Shown here piece after piece: positions 30,078-40,803 of a stretch of 62,904 nucleotides of DNA. The notes under the pieces were generated by a model. It saw nothing but the letters and a program-made list of their open reading frames with translations. It made no database searches and had not been told where the DNA came from. The DNA is taken from contig CACBIM010000003.1 in assembly GCA_902539295.1 (NCBI GenBank), forward strand, positions 1-62,904, given 5' to 3'. Within the stretch, counting starts at the first letter, position 1, and every line of letters begins with the position of its first letter. This DNA comes from an uncultured SAR116 cluster alpha proteobacterium. Its GTDB lineage: Bacteria > Pseudomonadota > Alphaproteobacteria > Puniceispirillales > GCA-002684695. The position numbers were made by a program, and so were the translations under genes.

Positions 30078-33000
30078 TTAATTTTCAGTTGAATTCATAT
30101 CAACATTTAGTCCCAAAGACTTTAGTTCTTTTACTAACACATTAAAACTTTCTGGCACGCCAGTTTCAAAATTGTCATCGCCTCTAACAATTGATTCATA
30201 AACTTTTGTTCTCCCAGAAACATCGTCAGACTTAACAGTAAGCATTTCCTGAAGAGTAAAGGCAGCACCGTAAGCTTGTAAGGCCCAAACCTCCATTTCG
30301 CCAAATCTTTGACCCCCAAATTGAGCCTTGCCGCCCAAAGGTTGTTGTGTAACTAAACTATATGGACCAATAGAGCGCGCATGAATTTTGTCATCAACAA
30401 GATGATGTAATTTCAAAATATACTTATAGCCAACTGTAACTGGTCGGGAAAATCTTTCACCCGTTCTCCCATCAGTAAGATACTCTTGACCAGTTTCATT
30501 TAATCCTGCTATTGAAAGCAATTCTTTAATATCAGCTTCTCTTGCACCATCAAAAACATCAGTGCCCATCGGAACCCCGTCTTTAAGTTTTTCAGCTAAG
30601 TTTAAAAGATCATTTTCATTCATTTTCTCTATTAATTTATATTGCTCATTATTATAAGTTTTTTTCAAAATTTCCTTTAAGCCAGAGAAATCTGATTTAG
30701 CTTTAGCTAAGGTTGCTTGTTCTGCAATTTTTTTCCCTATTCCATAAGCAGCCCATCCCAAATGAGTTTCTAAAACCTGACCTACATTCATTCTCGAAGG
30801 GACCCCTAATGGGTTTAAAACAACATCAACTGGTGTCCCATCATCGAGATATGGCATATCTTCAACTGGCATTATTCTGCTAATAACACCTTTATTTCCA
30901 TGCCTGCCCGCCATTTTATCACCAGCTTGCAATTTTCGTTTTACAGCAACAAAAACCTTAATCATTTTCATTACACCAGGTAATAACTCATCACCAGATT
31001 GAAGTTTTTCAACTTTATCACTAAAATCCAGCTCTAGATTTTTAAGAGCATTGTCAAAGTGTTCGCTTAAATTTTCAATATTTTGTTGAGTAATTTCATC
31101 ATTTATATTTAAATTTGACCAATCAGAATTTTTTAAGTTATCAAAAAAGATATCTTCTATTTTATAACCTTTTTTAAATTCCTTAAAATCAGATGATAAT
31201 TTTTTACCAATCAAAATTTCTTTTAATCTATTATTATAAGCTCTTTCAATAATTATCTGCTCATCGTCTCTATCTTTAGCTAATCGTTCAATATCCTGTC
31301 TTTCAATTGCTCTCGCTCTTTCATCTTTTTCTAACCCTCTTCGAGAGAAAATTCTAACCTCTACAACTGTTCCACTTGCCCCAGGAGGGAGCCTGAGCGA
31401 AGTATCCCTAACGTCACTAGCTTTTTCACCAAAAATTGCTCTAAGTAATTTTTCTTCTGGAGTCATTGGCGTTTCTCCTTTTGGAGTTACTTTGCCAACC
31501 AAAACATCACCAGCTTTAACTTCAGCTCCAACATAAACTATTCCAGCTTCATCAAGATCTTTAAGCGTTTCCTCACCAACATTTGGAATATCTCGAGTAA
31601 TTTCTTCTTGTCCTAACTTTGTATCCCGAGCCATTACTTCAAATTCTTCTATATGAATTGAGGTGAAAACATCATCATGAACAATTCTTTCTGATATTAA
31701 AATTGAATCTTCAAAATTATAGCCATTCCAAGGCATGTAAGCTACCAATACGTTTTTTCCTAATGCTAACTCGCCATCTTCAGTAGATGGACCATCCGCT
31801 ATAATGTCACCCTTTTCAACGAAATCGCCAACTTTGACAAGAGGTCTTTGATTAACACAAGTGTTTTGATTAGATCTTTGAAACTTCAACAGAGAATATA
31901 TATCAACAGGAGATATTTGATTATTATCATCCTCATTATAAGCTCTTATAACTATTCTTGTTGCATCAACCTGGTCAACAATACCACCTCTCTTTGCGAG
32001 AATAGTCACTCCACTATCTCTGGCCACTACCGATTCCATTCCAGTGCCAACAAATGGACTTTTTGAAACTAATAATGGAACAGCCTGCCTTTGCATATTA
32101 GAACCCATAAGAGCTCTATTAGCATCATCATTTTCTAAGAAAGGTATTAAAGCCGCCGCAACAGATACTAACTGTTTTGGTGAAACATCCATTAGTTCTA
32201 TGTTTTCTGGTTTATCTAAGCCTATTTCACCTGCTTTTCTAACTGGAATTAATTCACCAGAAAAAGTACCATCTTTATTGAGTTCAGCATTAGCTTGTGC
32301 GATTGTATATCTACTCTCTTCCATAGCAGAAATATACTCAACATCAGTAGTAACTTTTCCTTTATCAATTTTTCTATATGGAGTCTCAATAAAACCATAT
32401 TGATTAATTTTGGCGTGTGTTGCTAATGAATTTATTAGACCAATATTAGGCCCTTCTGGCGTTTCTATTGGGCAAATTCTTCCATAATGCGTTGGATGAA
32501 CATCTCTAACTTCAAAACCAGCTCTTTCTCTAGTTAATCCACCAGGACCAAGTGCCGACACTCTTCTTTTATGTGTAATTTCAGATAATGGGTTTGTTTG
32601 GTCCATAAACTGTGATAATTGCGAAGAGCCAAAAAATTCTCTTACTGTTGCAGCAGCTGGTTTTGAATTAATTAGATCATGGGGCATCACATTATCAATT
32701 TCTACAGTACCCATTCTTTCTTTAACAGCTCTTTCCATTCGAAGAAGACCAACTCTATATTGATTTTCCATAAGCTCACCAACCGACCTTACTCTTCTAT
32801 TGCCTAAATGATCAATATCATCAATATCTCCTCTTCCATCTTTCAGGCCTACTAGAACTTTTACAATTTCAAAAATATCTTCTCTTTGTAGTATTCTAAC
32901 TTCATCACTGGTATTTAAATTGAGCCTATTATTCATTTTTACTCTACCAACACTTGAAAGATCATATCTGTCGGGATCAAAAAATAAGCCCTTAAATAAA

Positions 33001-34256
33001 GCTTCAGCAGCCTCAATTGTAGGAGGCTCACCAGGCCTCATAACCCTATATATATCTATTAGCGCTTCATCTCTAGAGGAGTTTTTATCTACTGATAATG
33101 TGTTTCTAATCCAAGGTCCAACATGAACATTATCAATAAAAAGAATTTCAATTTCATTATAATTTTCTTCTTTAATAAGGGAGAGATTTTCCTCATCAAT
33201 TTGATCGCCAGCCTCAATTAAAACCTCACCAGTTTTTAAATTGATCATATCAGTTGCAATAAATTTATCTATTATCTCCTCTTCAAAAACACGAATAAAT
33301 TTTAAACCACTTTCTGAGAGTTTTTTTAGAGATCTGGGAGATAGTCTTTCCCCAGCTTTAAGTAAAACTTTATCTGTATCAGCATCAACTAAATCCTTTG
33401 AAAGCTTTGAAGGTCGCATTCTTTCAGGATTAAACGCTGTTTTCCAACCAGTATTATCCTTTATATATATTTCCTTATTATAAAAATAATTAAGTATGTC
33501 TTCTGGCGACAATCCTGTAACTTTAGTTCTATCACTTAGAAGATCATCTGCTTCCAAACTATTAAGGTATTCCTCACTGTCTTGATTTAATAAAGCCATC
33601 AAGAGTGTTGTCGCAGGTAATTTTCTTCTCCTATCAATCCTTACATTTAAGATATCCTTTGTATCAAATTCAAAATCCAACCAAGAACCTCGATAAGGAA
33701 TAACCCTGGCTGCAAAAAGAAACTTACCTGATGCATGAGTTTTCCCTCTGTCATGATCAAAAAACACCCCTGGAGATCTATGCATCTGAGAAACTATTAC
33801 TCTTTCTGTTCCGTTGACAACGAAAGTCCCATTTTTTGTCATTAATGGTATATCACCCATGTAAACATCTTGTTCTTTTATATCTCGCAGGGTCTTGGCT
33901 TCAGTTGTTTCGTCTATATCCCAGACCTCAAGTCGCAAAGTAATTCGTAAAGCTGAGGCATATGTAAGACCTCTTTGTTGACACTCCTCAACATCATATT
34001 TTGGCTTTTCTAAATTATATGAAACGTAATTAAGATTAGCTCTACCAGCAAAATCATTAATTGGAAAAACAGATCTAAATACAGCTTCTAATCCAATATC
34101 TTTTCTTTCTGATGGTTCAGTAAACATTTGAAGAAATAATTTATATGACTGCCTTTGCACTTCTATTAAATTTGGCATATCAATTATTTTTTTTATTTTA
34201 CTAAAACTTCTTCTTATTTTCCTTTTTGCAGTAAATGATTTCAAACTTGAAGACAT
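30078..34256 (-). CDS. rpoB: DNA-directed RNA polymerase subunit beta
   Basis: The beta subunit forms half of the catalytic cleft. The 1392-residue sequence includes the rifampicin pocket ([19 protein letters not shown], then [20 protein letters not shown]) with drug-sensitive-type residues at the commonly mutated positions. Later come [40 protein letters not shown] and the C-terminal [20 protein letters not shown]. It is preceded by a 104-base gap after rplL that contains a strong hairpin. Confidence 0.99.
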   Translation of the reverse strand: MSSSLKSFTAKRKIRRSFSKIKKIIDMPNLIEVQRQSYKLFLQMFTEPSERKDIGLEAVFRSVFPINDFAGRANLNYVSYNLEKPKYDVEECQQRGLTYASALRITLRLEVWDIDETTEAKTLRDIKEQDVYMGDIPLMTKNGTFVVNGTERVIVSQMHRSPGVFFDHDRGKTHASGKFLFAARVIPYRGSWLDFEFDTKDILNVRIDRRRKLPATTLLMALLNQDSEEYLNSLEADDLLSDRTKVTGLSPEDILNYFYNKEIYIKDNTGWKTAFNPERMRPSKLSKDLVDADTDKVLLKAGERLSPRSLKKLSESGLKFIRVFEEEIIDKFIATDMINLKTGEVLIEAGDQIDEENLSLIKEENYNEIEILFIDNVHVGPWIRNTLSVDKNSSRDEALIDIYRVMRPGEPPTIEAAEALFKGLFFDPDRYDLSSVGRVKMNNRLNLNTSDEVRILQREDIFEIVKVLVGLKDGRGDIDDIDHLGNRRVRSVGELMENQYRVGLLRMERAVKERMGTVEIDNVMPHDLINSKPAAATVREFFGSSQLSQFMDQTNPLSEITHKRRVSALGPGGLTRERAGFEVRDVHPTHYGRICPIETPEGPNIGLINSLATHAKINQYGFIETPYRKIDKGKVTTDVEYISAMEESRYTIAQANAELNKDGTFSGELIPVRKAGEIGLDKPENIELMDVSPKQLVSVAAALIPFLENDDANRALMGSNMQRQAVPLLVSKSPFVGTGMESVVARDSGVTILAKRGGIVDQVDATRIVIRAYNEDDNNQISPVDIYSLLKFQRSNQNTCVNQRPLVKVGDFVEKGDIIADGPSTEDGELALGKNVLVAYMPWNGYNFEDSILISERIVHDDVFTSIHIEEFEVMARDTKLGQEEITRDIPNVGEETLKDLDEAGIVYVGAEVKAGDVLVGKVTPKGETPMTPEEKLLRAIFGEKASDVRDTSLRLPPGASGTVVEVRIFSRRGLEKDERARAIERQDIERLAKDRDDEQIIIERAYNNRLKEILIGKKLSSDFKEFKKGYKIEDIFFDNLKNSDWSNLNINDEITQQNIENLSEHFDNALKNLELDFSDKVEKLQSGDELLPGVMKMIKVFVAVKRKLQAGDKMAGRHGNKGVISRIMPVEDMPYLDDGTPVDVVLNPLGVPSRMNVGQVLETHLGWAAYGIGKKIAEQATLAKAKSDFSGLKEILKKTYNNEQYKLIEKMNENDLLNLAEKLKDGVPMGTDVFDGAREADIKELLSIAGLNETGQEYLTDGRTGERFSRPVTVGYKYILKLHHLVDDKIHARSIGPYSLVTQQPLGGKAQFGGQRFGEMEVWALQAYGAAFTLQEMLTVKSDDVSGRTKVYESIVRGDDNFETGVPESFNVLVKELKSLGLNVDMNSTEN

Positions 34257-34321
34257 AATTATAACTTTCTTTTAAGACTTATAATTTAACAAAATAATTT
34301 TTTTATTTTGCAAGACAATTC

Positions 34322-34349
34322 ATCAGCCTCAAAATTTCATGAGGCTGAT
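34322..34349 (-). promoter_or_regulatory. rplL-rpoB intergenic hairpin (attenuator or processing site)
   Basis: ATCAGCCTC (34322-34330) and GAGGCTGAT (34341-34349) form a perfect nine-pair stem with a ten-base loop, directly after the rplL stop in the direction of transcription. No U-run follows on that strand, so it is not a classical terminator. In E. coli the same gap holds an attenuator and an RNase III site that lower rpoBC expression relative to L7/L12; a similar role is inferred. Confidence 0.6.
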
Positions 34350-34360
34350 ACAAAGTATTT

Positions 34361-34744
34361 TTATTTTACTTCGACAGAAGCTCCAGCTTCTTCAAGTTTT
34401 TTCTTTATTTCTTCAGCTTCATCTTTTGAAGCACCTTCTTTAACAGGCTTTGGAGCAGCTTCAACTAGATCTTTAGCTTCCTTTAAACCAAGACCTGTAA
34501 TAGTTCTAACTTCTTTAATAACATTAATCTTTTTATCGCCTGCAGCTGTTAAAATAACATCAAATTCACTCTTTTCAGCCGCGGCATCTGCGCCTGCATC
34601 AGAGGCTGCTGCACCTGGAGCAGCAACAGCTACTGCTGCTGCAGCTGAAACGCCCCATTTTTCTTCAAGCGCTTTAGATAATTCAGCAGCTTCCATAACT
34701 GTCAAGTTTGATAGCTCATCTACAATTTTTTCAATATTTGCCAT
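34361..34744 (-). CDS. rplL: 50S ribosomal protein L7/L12
   Basis: L7/L12 is the multicopy stalk protein that recruits translation GTPases. The N-terminal dimerisation helices ([20 protein letters not shown]), an Ala-rich hinge, and the C-terminal domain [20 protein letters not shown] with [20 protein letters not shown] are all present in 127 residues. It is spaced 18 bases from rplJ. Confidence 0.98.
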   Translation of the reverse strand: MANIEKIVDELSNLTVMEAAELSKALEEKWGVSAAAAVAVAAPGAAASDAGADAAAEKSEFDVILTAAGDKKINVIKEVRTITGLGLKEAKDLVEAAPKPVKEGASKDEAEEIKKKLEEAGASVEVK

Positions 34745-34762
34745 TTTTTTTACTCCTTAAAT

Positions 34763-35269
34763 TTATTGATTAGCCTTAGCATGCAAAACATTAACAAGCT
34801 TATTAGCTGGAGCAACAGCTACACTTGCTAACTTTTGAGAAGGCGATTTAATTAATCCAACAAGCTTGCCCCTGAGTTCGTCTAATGATGGCAATGAAGC
34901 TAATTGTTTTACTTCATCAACACTTAAAGTTTTACCATCAAGACCACCACCAATAATGGACAGTTTGTCATTTTCTTTTGCAAATTTAAATATGGTTTTT
35001 GGTGCACTTACCGGATCTTCAGACACAGCAATCGCAGTTGGTCCAGAAAAAAGATCTATAATATTTTCATATTTAGTATCCTTAAGTGCTAATTTTACTA
35101 TTCTATTCTTAGCAACTTGGTATCTTGCACCAACTTCCCTCATTTTTACTCGCAAATCAGTACTTTCATCAACTGTTAAACCCGATTGATGTGTAACAAC
35201 AACAACACCAGCGTTATTAAAAGTTGAATTCAGTTTTTTGATCAGTTCTGCTTTTTCTTCTCTATTCAC
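34763..35269 (-). CDS. rplJ: 50S ribosomal protein L10
   Basis: L10 anchors the L7/L12 stalk and is a translational repressor of its own operon through the leader RNA. MNREEKAELIKKLNSTF, VVVTHQSGLTVDESTDLR, YQVAKNRIVKLALKDT and GPTAIAVSEDPV match the family. The 168-residue length is usual. An L10-leader-like region lies immediately upstream. Confidence 0.98.
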   Translation of the reverse strand: MNREEKAELIKKLNSTFNNAGVVVVTHQSGLTVDESTDLRVKMREVGARYQVAKNRIVKLALKDTKYENIIDLFSGPTAIAVSEDPVSAPKTIFKFAKENDKLSIIGGGLDGKTLSVDEVKQLASLPSLDELRGKLVGLIKSPSQKLASVAVAPANKLVNVLHAKANQ

Positions 35270-35284
35270 AGATCATCTCCATTT

Positions 35285-35456
35285 TATTATGGGGCTTACC
35301 CCAGGTTTAAAGTTTGTATAAACAAACCATCTTATTTTATGCCCAGGGTTTAAGATATATCCTTAACCCTATCTAAGCAGGAAATTAAGAGTTACCTCAC
35401 CTACTGTCTTGGACAGGACAGAGCTTACGCTCCTACTAAATCAAATATTGATTTAG
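35285..35456 (-). promoter_or_regulatory. L10 leader (ribosomal protein autoregulatory RNA)
   Basis: The 197-base gap between rplA and rplJ is rich in nested helices. These include GGGGCTTACCCC (35291-35302), GTTTGT/ACAAAC (35312-35327), CTGTC/GACAG (35404-35416), GAGC/GCTC (35421-35432) and CTAAATC/GATTTAG (35436-35456). On the transcript strand it contains TTAATTTCCTGC (35377-35388), next to a CAGTAGG-type segment, a combination familiar from L10 leaders. Binding of L10-L12 here would repress rplJL translation. Confidence 0.75.
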
Positions 35457-35466
35457 AATTTCAAAT

Positions 35467-36156
35467 CTAAACTACTCCCATTGTATCAATCTTAACACCT
35501 GGCCCCATTGAAGAGCTTAGAGTAATCTTTTTCATGTAAACTCCCTTAGAACCTGATGGTTTAGCTATACTTACTGCTTTAATAAAAGCTTTAACATTTT
35601 CAGTTATTGATTTTTCATCAAAACTTGATTTACCAATCCCAGAATGTACAATACCTGATTTCTCAACACGAAATTGAACTTCTCCAGATTTAGCAGATTT
35701 TACTGCCTGCGAAACATCCATTGTTACAGTACCAAGTTTAGGATTAGGCATTAACCCTCTTGGACCAAGGACCTTACCTAGTTTGCCAACAACCCCCATT
35801 AAATCAGGAGTTGCAATTACTCTATCAAATTCAACACTACCAGATGTAATTTTTTCGGCTAAGTCATCATCACCAACAAAATCAGCACCAGCTTCAGTAG
35901 CTTCTTTGTGTTTATCGCCTTTTGCGAATACTGCAACTTTGACATCCTTCCCAGTGCCTGAAGGTAATGAAACTGTGCCTCTCACCATTTGATCGGATTG
36001 ACGAGGATCCACACCTAAATTCATTGAAATATCTATTGTTTCATCGAATTTAGCTTTTGCATTTGTTTTGACAATTTTGACGGCGTCTTCTACAGAAAAT
36101 AAATTTTGGCTATCAAAACTTTCATAACAACTTTTTAATCTTTTACCTATTCCCAT
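35467..36156 (-). CDS. rplA: 50S ribosomal protein L1
   Basis: L1 forms the mobile stalk at the E site and autoregulates the L11 operon in E. coli. From [14 protein letters not shown] the 229-residue protein has [40 protein letters not shown] and [20 protein letters not shown]. The frame opens at 36174, but the ATG at 36156, eight bases after the rplK stop and with GGAG upstream, fits the family better. Confidence 0.97.
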   Translation of the reverse strand: MGIGKRLKSCYESFDSQNLFSVEDAVKIVKTNAKAKFDETIDISMNLGVDPRQSDQMVRGTVSLPSGTGKDVKVAVFAKGDKHKEATEAGADFVGDDDLAEKITSGSVEFDRVIATPDLMGVVGKLGKVLGPRGLMPNPKLGTVTMDVSQAVKSAKSGEVQFRVEKSGIVHSGIGKSSFDEKSITENVKAFIKAVSIAKPSGSKGVYMKKITLSSSMGPGVKIDTMGVV

Positions 36157-36163
36157 ATATTTA

Positions 36164-36592
36164 TTACTCCACAACCTCTAAACCCATTGATCTAGCAGAT
36201 CCCTTAATCATTTCTATCGCACCATCTATATCAACAGCATTTAAATCTTTTTGTTTCGCTTCTGCTATTTCTTTACACTGGGCTAAAGTTACCTGACCGA
36301 TAGTACTTCTGCCCGGAGTTTGACCACCTTTTTGTAATTTTGCAGCTTTTTTTAAAAAATAACTTGCTGGGGGAGTTTTAGTAACAAATGTAAATGATTT
36401 ATCACTATAAGCAGTTATTTCAACTGGAATTGGCATACCCTTTTCCATAGAGTCAGTAGCAGCATTAAACGCTTTACAAAATTCCATTATATTTAGACCT
36501 CTCTGACCTAAAGCAGGACCAACTGGTGGAGATGGGTTAGCTTGCCCAGCAGGAATTTGTAACTTAATATAACCTTCAATATTCTTTGCCAT
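36164..36592 (-). CDS. rplK: 50S ribosomal protein L11
   Basis: L11 is in the GTPase-associated centre and is needed for the RelA-dependent stringent response. [20 protein letters not shown] followed by [17 protein letters not shown] and the C-terminal [11 protein letters not shown] are diagnostic. The prolines of the thiostrepton-binding region are intact. Length 142 residues. Confidence 0.98.
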   Translation of the reverse strand: MAKNIEGYIKLQIPAGQANPSPPVGPALGQRGLNIMEFCKAFNAATDSMEKGMPIPVEITAYSDKSFTFVTKTPPASYFLKKAAKLQKGGQTPGRSTIGQVTLAQCKEIAEAKQKDLNAVDIDGAIEMIKGSARSMGLEVVE

Positions 36593-36626
36593 TATAATTT
36601 AAGACCTTTATTAATTTTCATTTTAA

Positions 36627-37157
36627 TTAAACTTTTTCAACTTGACTGTAATCAAGATCAACAGGCGTTGATCTTCCAAAAATTGAAACAGCAACTTTTA
36701 ACCTAGCTTTATCTTCATCAACATCTTCAACAAGACCATTAAATGATGCAAATGGACCGTCACATACCCTTACCTGCTCTCCGACTTCATATATTATAGA
36801 AGCTCTTGGCCTCTCAATGCCTTCACTTATTTGGTTAATAAGTTGTTTAGCTTCCTTATCTGTTATAGGAACGGGTTTACCTCTTCCACCTAGTATGCCA
36901 GTAACTCTAGACTGACTCTTAACAAGTTGCCATGATTCATCCGTAAGTTCCATGTTAATTAATATGTATCCTGGGAAAAACTTTCTTTCAGAATTTACTC
37001 GAACACCCCTTCTAACTTCAACTACTTCTTCGGTAGGCACTAAAACTTCTGCAAAATAATCTTGCATACCTTTTCTAACAATCTGATCATTTATAGCTTC
37101 TGCCATTCTTTTTTCAGAACCAGAATAAACATGCACGACATACCAGCGCATTGCCAT
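36627..37157 (-). CDS. nusG: transcription termination/antitermination protein NusG
   Basis: NusG binds the RNA polymerase clamp and couples transcription to Rho or the ribosome. The NGN domain begins MRWYVVHVYSGSEKRMAEAI and includes ERKFFPGYILINMELTDESW. The KOW domain is at the C-terminus (YEVGEQVRVCDGPFASFNG to IFGRSTPVDLDYSQVEKV). At 176 residues it is typical. The third codon is also ATG (MRWY) and may be the start. Confidence 0.98.
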   Translation of the reverse strand: MAMRWYVVHVYSGSEKRMAEAINDQIVRKGMQDYFAEVLVPTEEVVEVRRGVRVNSERKFFPGYILINMELTDESWQLVKSQSRVTGILGGRGKPVPITDKEAKQLINQISEGIERPRASIIYEVGEQVRVCDGPFASFNGLVEDVDEDKARLKVAVSIFGRSTPVDLDYSQVEKV

Positions 37158-37174
37158 ATAAACACCTACTAAAT

Positions 37175-37375
37175 CTAAAAACTAAAAATACCAAAAAGCC
37201 ACTGAATTAAAAAAGAAATGATGGAATCAGCTGCAAAAAAGAAAAGAGAAGCTATTACTACCATTATAAGTACAGTAATAGTACTCGTAAGAGTGTCTTT
37301 TCTTGTGGCCCAAGTTATTCGTGATATTTCACCTCTAACTTGCCTTACAAATTTAGCAGGACTAGTTCTTGCCAT
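37175..37375 (-). CDS. secE: preprotein translocase subunit SecE
   Basis: This is the short, single-span form of SecE, which clamps SecY in the translocon. The cytoplasmic helix VRQVRGEISRITWATRKDT is followed by one membrane helix (TITVLIMVVIASLFFFAAD). At 66 residues it is normal for Alphaproteobacteria. It is the first gene of the leftward supercluster, with a predicted promoter at 37427-37455. The tRNA-Trp that precedes secE in many bacteria is not here; it is near 55.5 kb. Confidence 0.95.
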   Translation of the reverse strand: MARTSPAKFVRQVRGEISRITWATRKDTLTSTITVLIMVVIASLFFFAADSIISFLIQWLFGIFSF

Positions 37376-37426
37376 TTCTAGAAATCTTTTCTTACTTTAA
37401 TTAAAACTTGTCAAGTGGTAAGACGG

Positions 37427-37455
37427 CTTATACAAAATAAATACAAATTTGTCTA
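37427..37455 (-). promoter_or_regulatory. sigma70-type promoter for secE-nusG-rplKAJL-rpoBC
   Basis: On the complementary strand TAGACA (37450-37455), 17 bases and TATAAG (37427-37432) make a good housekeeping promoter about 55 bases upstream of secE. It sits in the divergent gap with the GhrA-like gene. Base composition of the gap is very AT-rich, so chance matches are possible. Confidence 0.5.
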
Positions 37456-37526
37456 TAAAATTTTATTATTTTTTAATAAAAATTTATCTTAATAATTAAA
37501 TAAACTAACAATATGAAATTCCAAGT

Positions 37527-38468
37527 ATGAGTAAAAATATTAATTGTGTAATTAAAGTTGGGGAAGCAAGAGCTGACTGGTGGAAAAAACATATGTCTTC
37601 ATTGCTTCCTAATATAAATTTTTTCCTTATGAGAGAAAATTATGAAATAGACAAAATTGACTTAGCAATAGTCTGGAAGCCTGAAAATGGCTGGCTTAAA
37701 ACATTCAAAAACCTAAGGTGCATTATATCATTAGGTTCAGGCATTGATCATATTTTATGTGACCCAGATTTACCAAAAAATATCCCAATTATAAAAACTA
37801 CTGGTGAAGACCTTAAAATGAGAATGAGAGAATATGTGGTTCTCCATGTTTTAAAACATCATAGAAATTTACCAGCTGTTACTGAAGCTAGAAATACTCA
37901 TCAATGGAAACAAATAATAGAACCCCCGGCTAATAAAAGAACGTTAGGAATTATGGGACTAGGAAATCTAGGTTTGGATTGTGCTATTACATTAAAAAAT
38001 CTTGGTTTTAAAGTGAATGGTTGGTCTAATAGCAAAAAAAATATCGATGGCATCAATACATTTACTGGTGAAAAAGAGCTTACAAAGTTTTTGAAACAAG
38101 TAGAAATCTTAGTTTGTATGCTTCCTCTAACTCCAAAAACTAGAGGAATACTTAACTTAGAACTTTTTAACAAGATAGAAAAAGAATTTTGTTTAATCAA
38201 TGTTGCAAGAGGCGAACATTTAGTCGAAGAAGATCTGCTTAAAGCGTTGGAAAATAAAATTATAAAAGAAGCTACATTAGATGTATTTCATATTGAACCA
38301 CTTCCAATAAAACATCCTTTCTGGAAAAATTCAAAAATATTCATAACACCTCATATAGCAAGTCTCCTTGATCCAGAAGCTGGGGGAAAAGAGATAGCAA
38401 AAAATGTTAATGATTTTCTAAATGGCAAACAAGTCGACAACCTTATTCCTCCAGGAAAAGGATATTAA
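37527..38468 (+). CDS. ghrA: glyoxylate/hydroxypyruvate reductase A-like dehydrogenase
   Basis: A D-2-hydroxyacid dehydrogenase that would reduce glyoxylate or hydroxypyruvate with NAD(P)H. The cofactor site is GIMGLGNLGLDCAITLKNLG (GxGxxG). The catalytic Arg is in INVARGEHLV, the Glu in LDVFHIEPLP and the His in ITPHIASLLDPE. At 313 residues it matches GhrA, not the longer SerA types. It is divergent from secE and converges on the gamma-glutamyltransferase gene with no spacer. Exact substrate is inferred. Confidence 0.85.
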   Translation: MSKNINCVIKVGEARADWWKKHMSSLLPNINFFLMRENYEIDKIDLAIVWKPENGWLKTFKNLRCIISLGSGIDHILCDPDLPKNIPIIKTTGEDLKMRMREYVVLHVLKHHRNLPAVTEARNTHQWKQIIEPPANKRTLGIMGLGNLGLDCAITLKNLGFKVNGWSNSKKNIDGINTFTGEKELTKFLKQVEILVCMLPLTPKTRGILNLELFNKIEKEFCLINVARGEHLVEEDLLKALENKIIKEATLDVFHIEPLPIKHPFWKNSKIFITPHIASLLDPEAGGKEIAKNVNDFLNGKQVDNLIPPGKGY

Positions 38469-40058
38469 TTAGGCTCTTAATTTATTATTTAATTTTTTTG
38501 AAAATTTGATTTTGAATTTTTTTTCTGATTTGCCAGCAGCCACAGGTGAAGACTTATCACCTATTGCATAGTTTATCCCATTAGAGTCTCTTAAAACACC
38601 ACTTGGGCATGAATAAAGTTTTGGGAAAACTAAATTTTGAGATTTAATAAGCTTAAAATGTTTTTCTAATTCTTTTATAATTTGACTATCAATTGAAGAA
38701 TCTACGTTAATGACATCATTTTCATTAACATCTATTCTTGGAAGGTTAAAAGCATTTTCAATTGATAAATTATAATCAAGTAAAAAGCCTGCTATTTGCA
38801 TAGTACAAGGCACAATATGATTTGCGCCAGAAGCGCCAATTGCAAAGTAAGCCCTGTCTCCTTCTATACAAATTGTAGGACACATATTTGATGAATTGAT
38901 TCTTTTTTTACCTTTCATAGATGTAGGGTATCCTGGTCTTGGATCAAAATATGATACTGAATTATTCATAAGAATTCCTGTTCTTGGCAAGACAACTTTT
39001 GAACCAAATCTATTCAGAAGTGTATAAGTTAGAGCAACCATATTGCCATCGCTATCTACAGCACTCAAATGAGATGTGCAGCCATGGTTAACAATTTTTT
39101 TAAGTTTCTTCCTATGAGTTTTAAAGGCAGAATTTAAAGCCTTGGCATAAGCTATATAGGTATCAGCACCAATTTCTTTTGAACCTTTAAAGTGTTTTTG
39201 AAGGTAATCAAATGTATCTTTTAACCTCATTCCACCACTATTTTCACCCGCTGTATATATTTTTTTTCCTTTATAATCAAAAGAAAGAGGCTCAATAAAT
39301 TTTGGTTTATATAGTGCAAGATCATTTTGTGATATCTTACTGCCTCCTTTGTTTAAATCAAAACAAATATCTTCAGCAATTCTACCTTTGTAAAAATCAT
39401 CTGGTCCATTTTCAGAAATTCTTTTTAAAGTTTTTAATAAATTCCCTAACGGAATATATTGCTCAGGATTAGGTGGAAAATTATCAGGTAAATAAATTTT
39501 TGAACTTTCTTTAAACTTACTTAAATCTTTACTTTCTAATGCTATTTGTAAAGTTGCATACCAGTCAACTGGAAGGCCTCTTTCAGCAAGTTCAATTGTT
39601 TTACTAAGAATTGTATCTATTCCTAACCTACCAAATTTTTGGAGTGCCAAAGAAAGACCGGCAACTGCCCCTGGTATAGTTATTGATTTATAGCCAAGAA
39701 CATTTTGTTCATCCTTAACACCTGGAAAACCCATAATTGTCTTGGGAACATTTTCATCAAGAGGGTAATCATCAAATGAAATTTTTTCTGGTAGAACGCC
39801 TTGAAAATCAATCACTTTAATTTGCTTTTTTTCTGAAAGCCAAATAAGGATATATCCACTACCACCTAAACCACACATCCAAGGCTCGACAACATTTAAT
39901 GCATGAGCGCAAGCAATAGCAGCATCAATTGCGTTTCCTCCTTTAGTTAATGCATCAGCGCCTACAGAAGAAGCAATCCAGTGCTGAGATGCAACAACGC
40001 CTTTTTTAGACGATACAGCATTTTTTGAGATATTCCATTGTTCTACATTTTCATTCAT
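38469..40058 (-). CDS. gamma-glutamyltransferase family protein
   Basis: An Ntn-hydrolase of the gamma-glutamyltranspeptidase family, made as a proenzyme that cleaves itself. The predicted nucleophile is Thr328 in GCTSHLSAVDSDGN, which aligns with the TTHYS of E. coli Ggt. Large-subunit landmarks are GGNAIDAAIACAHALNVVEP and MCGLGGSGYI; the small subunit has a GASGANHIVP loop. At 529 residues it is complete, but no signal peptide is seen, so it should be cytoplasmic, unlike E. coli Ggt. Family members also include cephalosporin acylases and other amidases, so substrate is open. The adjacent TRAP system may import it. Confidence 0.88.
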   Translation of the reverse strand: MNENVEQWNISKNAVSSKKGVVASQHWIASSVGADALTKGGNAIDAAIACAHALNVVEPWMCGLGGSGYILIWLSEKKQIKVIDFQGVLPEKISFDDYPLDENVPKTIMGFPGVKDEQNVLGYKSITIPGAVAGLSLALQKFGRLGIDTILSKTIELAERGLPVDWYATLQIALESKDLSKFKESSKIYLPDNFPPNPEQYIPLGNLLKTLKRISENGPDDFYKGRIAEDICFDLNKGGSKISQNDLALYKPKFIEPLSFDYKGKKIYTAGENSGGMRLKDTFDYLQKHFKGSKEIGADTYIAYAKALNSAFKTHRKKLKKIVNHGCTSHLSAVDSDGNMVALTYTLLNRFGSKVVLPRTGILMNNSVSYFDPRPGYPTSMKGKKRINSSNMCPTICIEGDRAYFAIGASGANHIVPCTMQIAGFLLDYNLSIENAFNLPRIDVNENDVINVDSSIDSQIIKELEKHFKLIKSQNLVFPKLYSCPSGVLRDSNGINYAIGDKSSPVAAGKSEKKFKIKFSKKLNNKLRA

Positions 40059-40134
40059 ATTATCATGAGATTAAGAATTGTTTTTTTCTATATCAAGAAA
40101 TAAAAATTATTAATTTTAGAAAGGGTGTAAAAAA

Positions 40135-40803
40135 GTGTCATACACTGTTAATAAAATGCCAGATCAAATAGACGAGAGTTTATTAAAGAAATGTCTTAAA
40201 GCTGAAACTGCCACTATTGGTCATAAAAGACATATGGGCTTTGTTAATAGACAGGTCCAAAACATATTAAATGAAAAAAAGACAATCGCAGGTACAGCCG
40301 TTACATTAGCTATACCAGGGCAAGACTCCACGTTATTACATCACATAATTCAGTTTTTAAGATCTGGAGATATTCTTTGCATCGATAGACTAGGAGACGA
40401 CAAGCATGCATGCTTAGGGGGTGGGGTTGCAGCAGCAATTGTAGCAAGTGGTTGTTCAGGAGTTATTCTTGATGGACCTTGTACAGATGTACCTGAACTA
40501 AAAGAATACGGGCTTCAAGTATGGTGTAAGGGCAATTCACCTATAACTACTAGAATTTATAATATTGGAGGTAGTTTTAATGTTTCTGTCTCAATTGGGG
40601 GCGTTGTAACTAATCCTGGAGACGTTGTAATAGCAGACTTCTCAGGTGTATTAATTATGCCTAAAGATGAAGCAGAGGCTGATGTTGACTGGGCATTAGA
40701 AAAGCAAAAAGCTGAACCAGCTACACATAAAAAATTATTTAATGGAAGTTTTATTGGCGATCTATCTGGAGCTTCAAACTTCGTTAAACAAAAAGAAAAT
40801 TAA
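40135..40803 (+). CDS. RraA family protein (aldolase-like)
   Basis: This is the RraA/HMG aldolase fold: GDILCIDRLGDDKHACLGGG is the family's glycine-rich phosphate-side loop, and VTNPGDVVIADFSGVLIMP the second signature. Family aldolases carry an Arg-Asp pair (DGxxRD) in which Arg holds the substrate and Asp the metal; here that motif reads DGPCTD, so the Arg is replaced by Thr while Asp is kept. True aldolase activity is therefore doubtful. The gene is divergent from the gamma-glutamyltransferase gene and its stop overlaps that of dctM by four bases. Confidence 0.82.
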   Translation: MSYTVNKMPDQIDESLLKKCLKAETATIGHKRHMGFVNRQVQNILNEKKTIAGTAVTLAIPGQDSTLLHHIIQFLRSGDILCIDRLGDDKHACLGGGVAAAIVASGCSGVILDGPCTDVPELKEYGLQVWCKGNSPITTRIYNIGGSFNVSVSIGGVVTNPGDVVIADFSGVLIMPKDEAEADVDWALEKQKAEPATHKKLFNGSFIGDLSGASNFVKQKEN

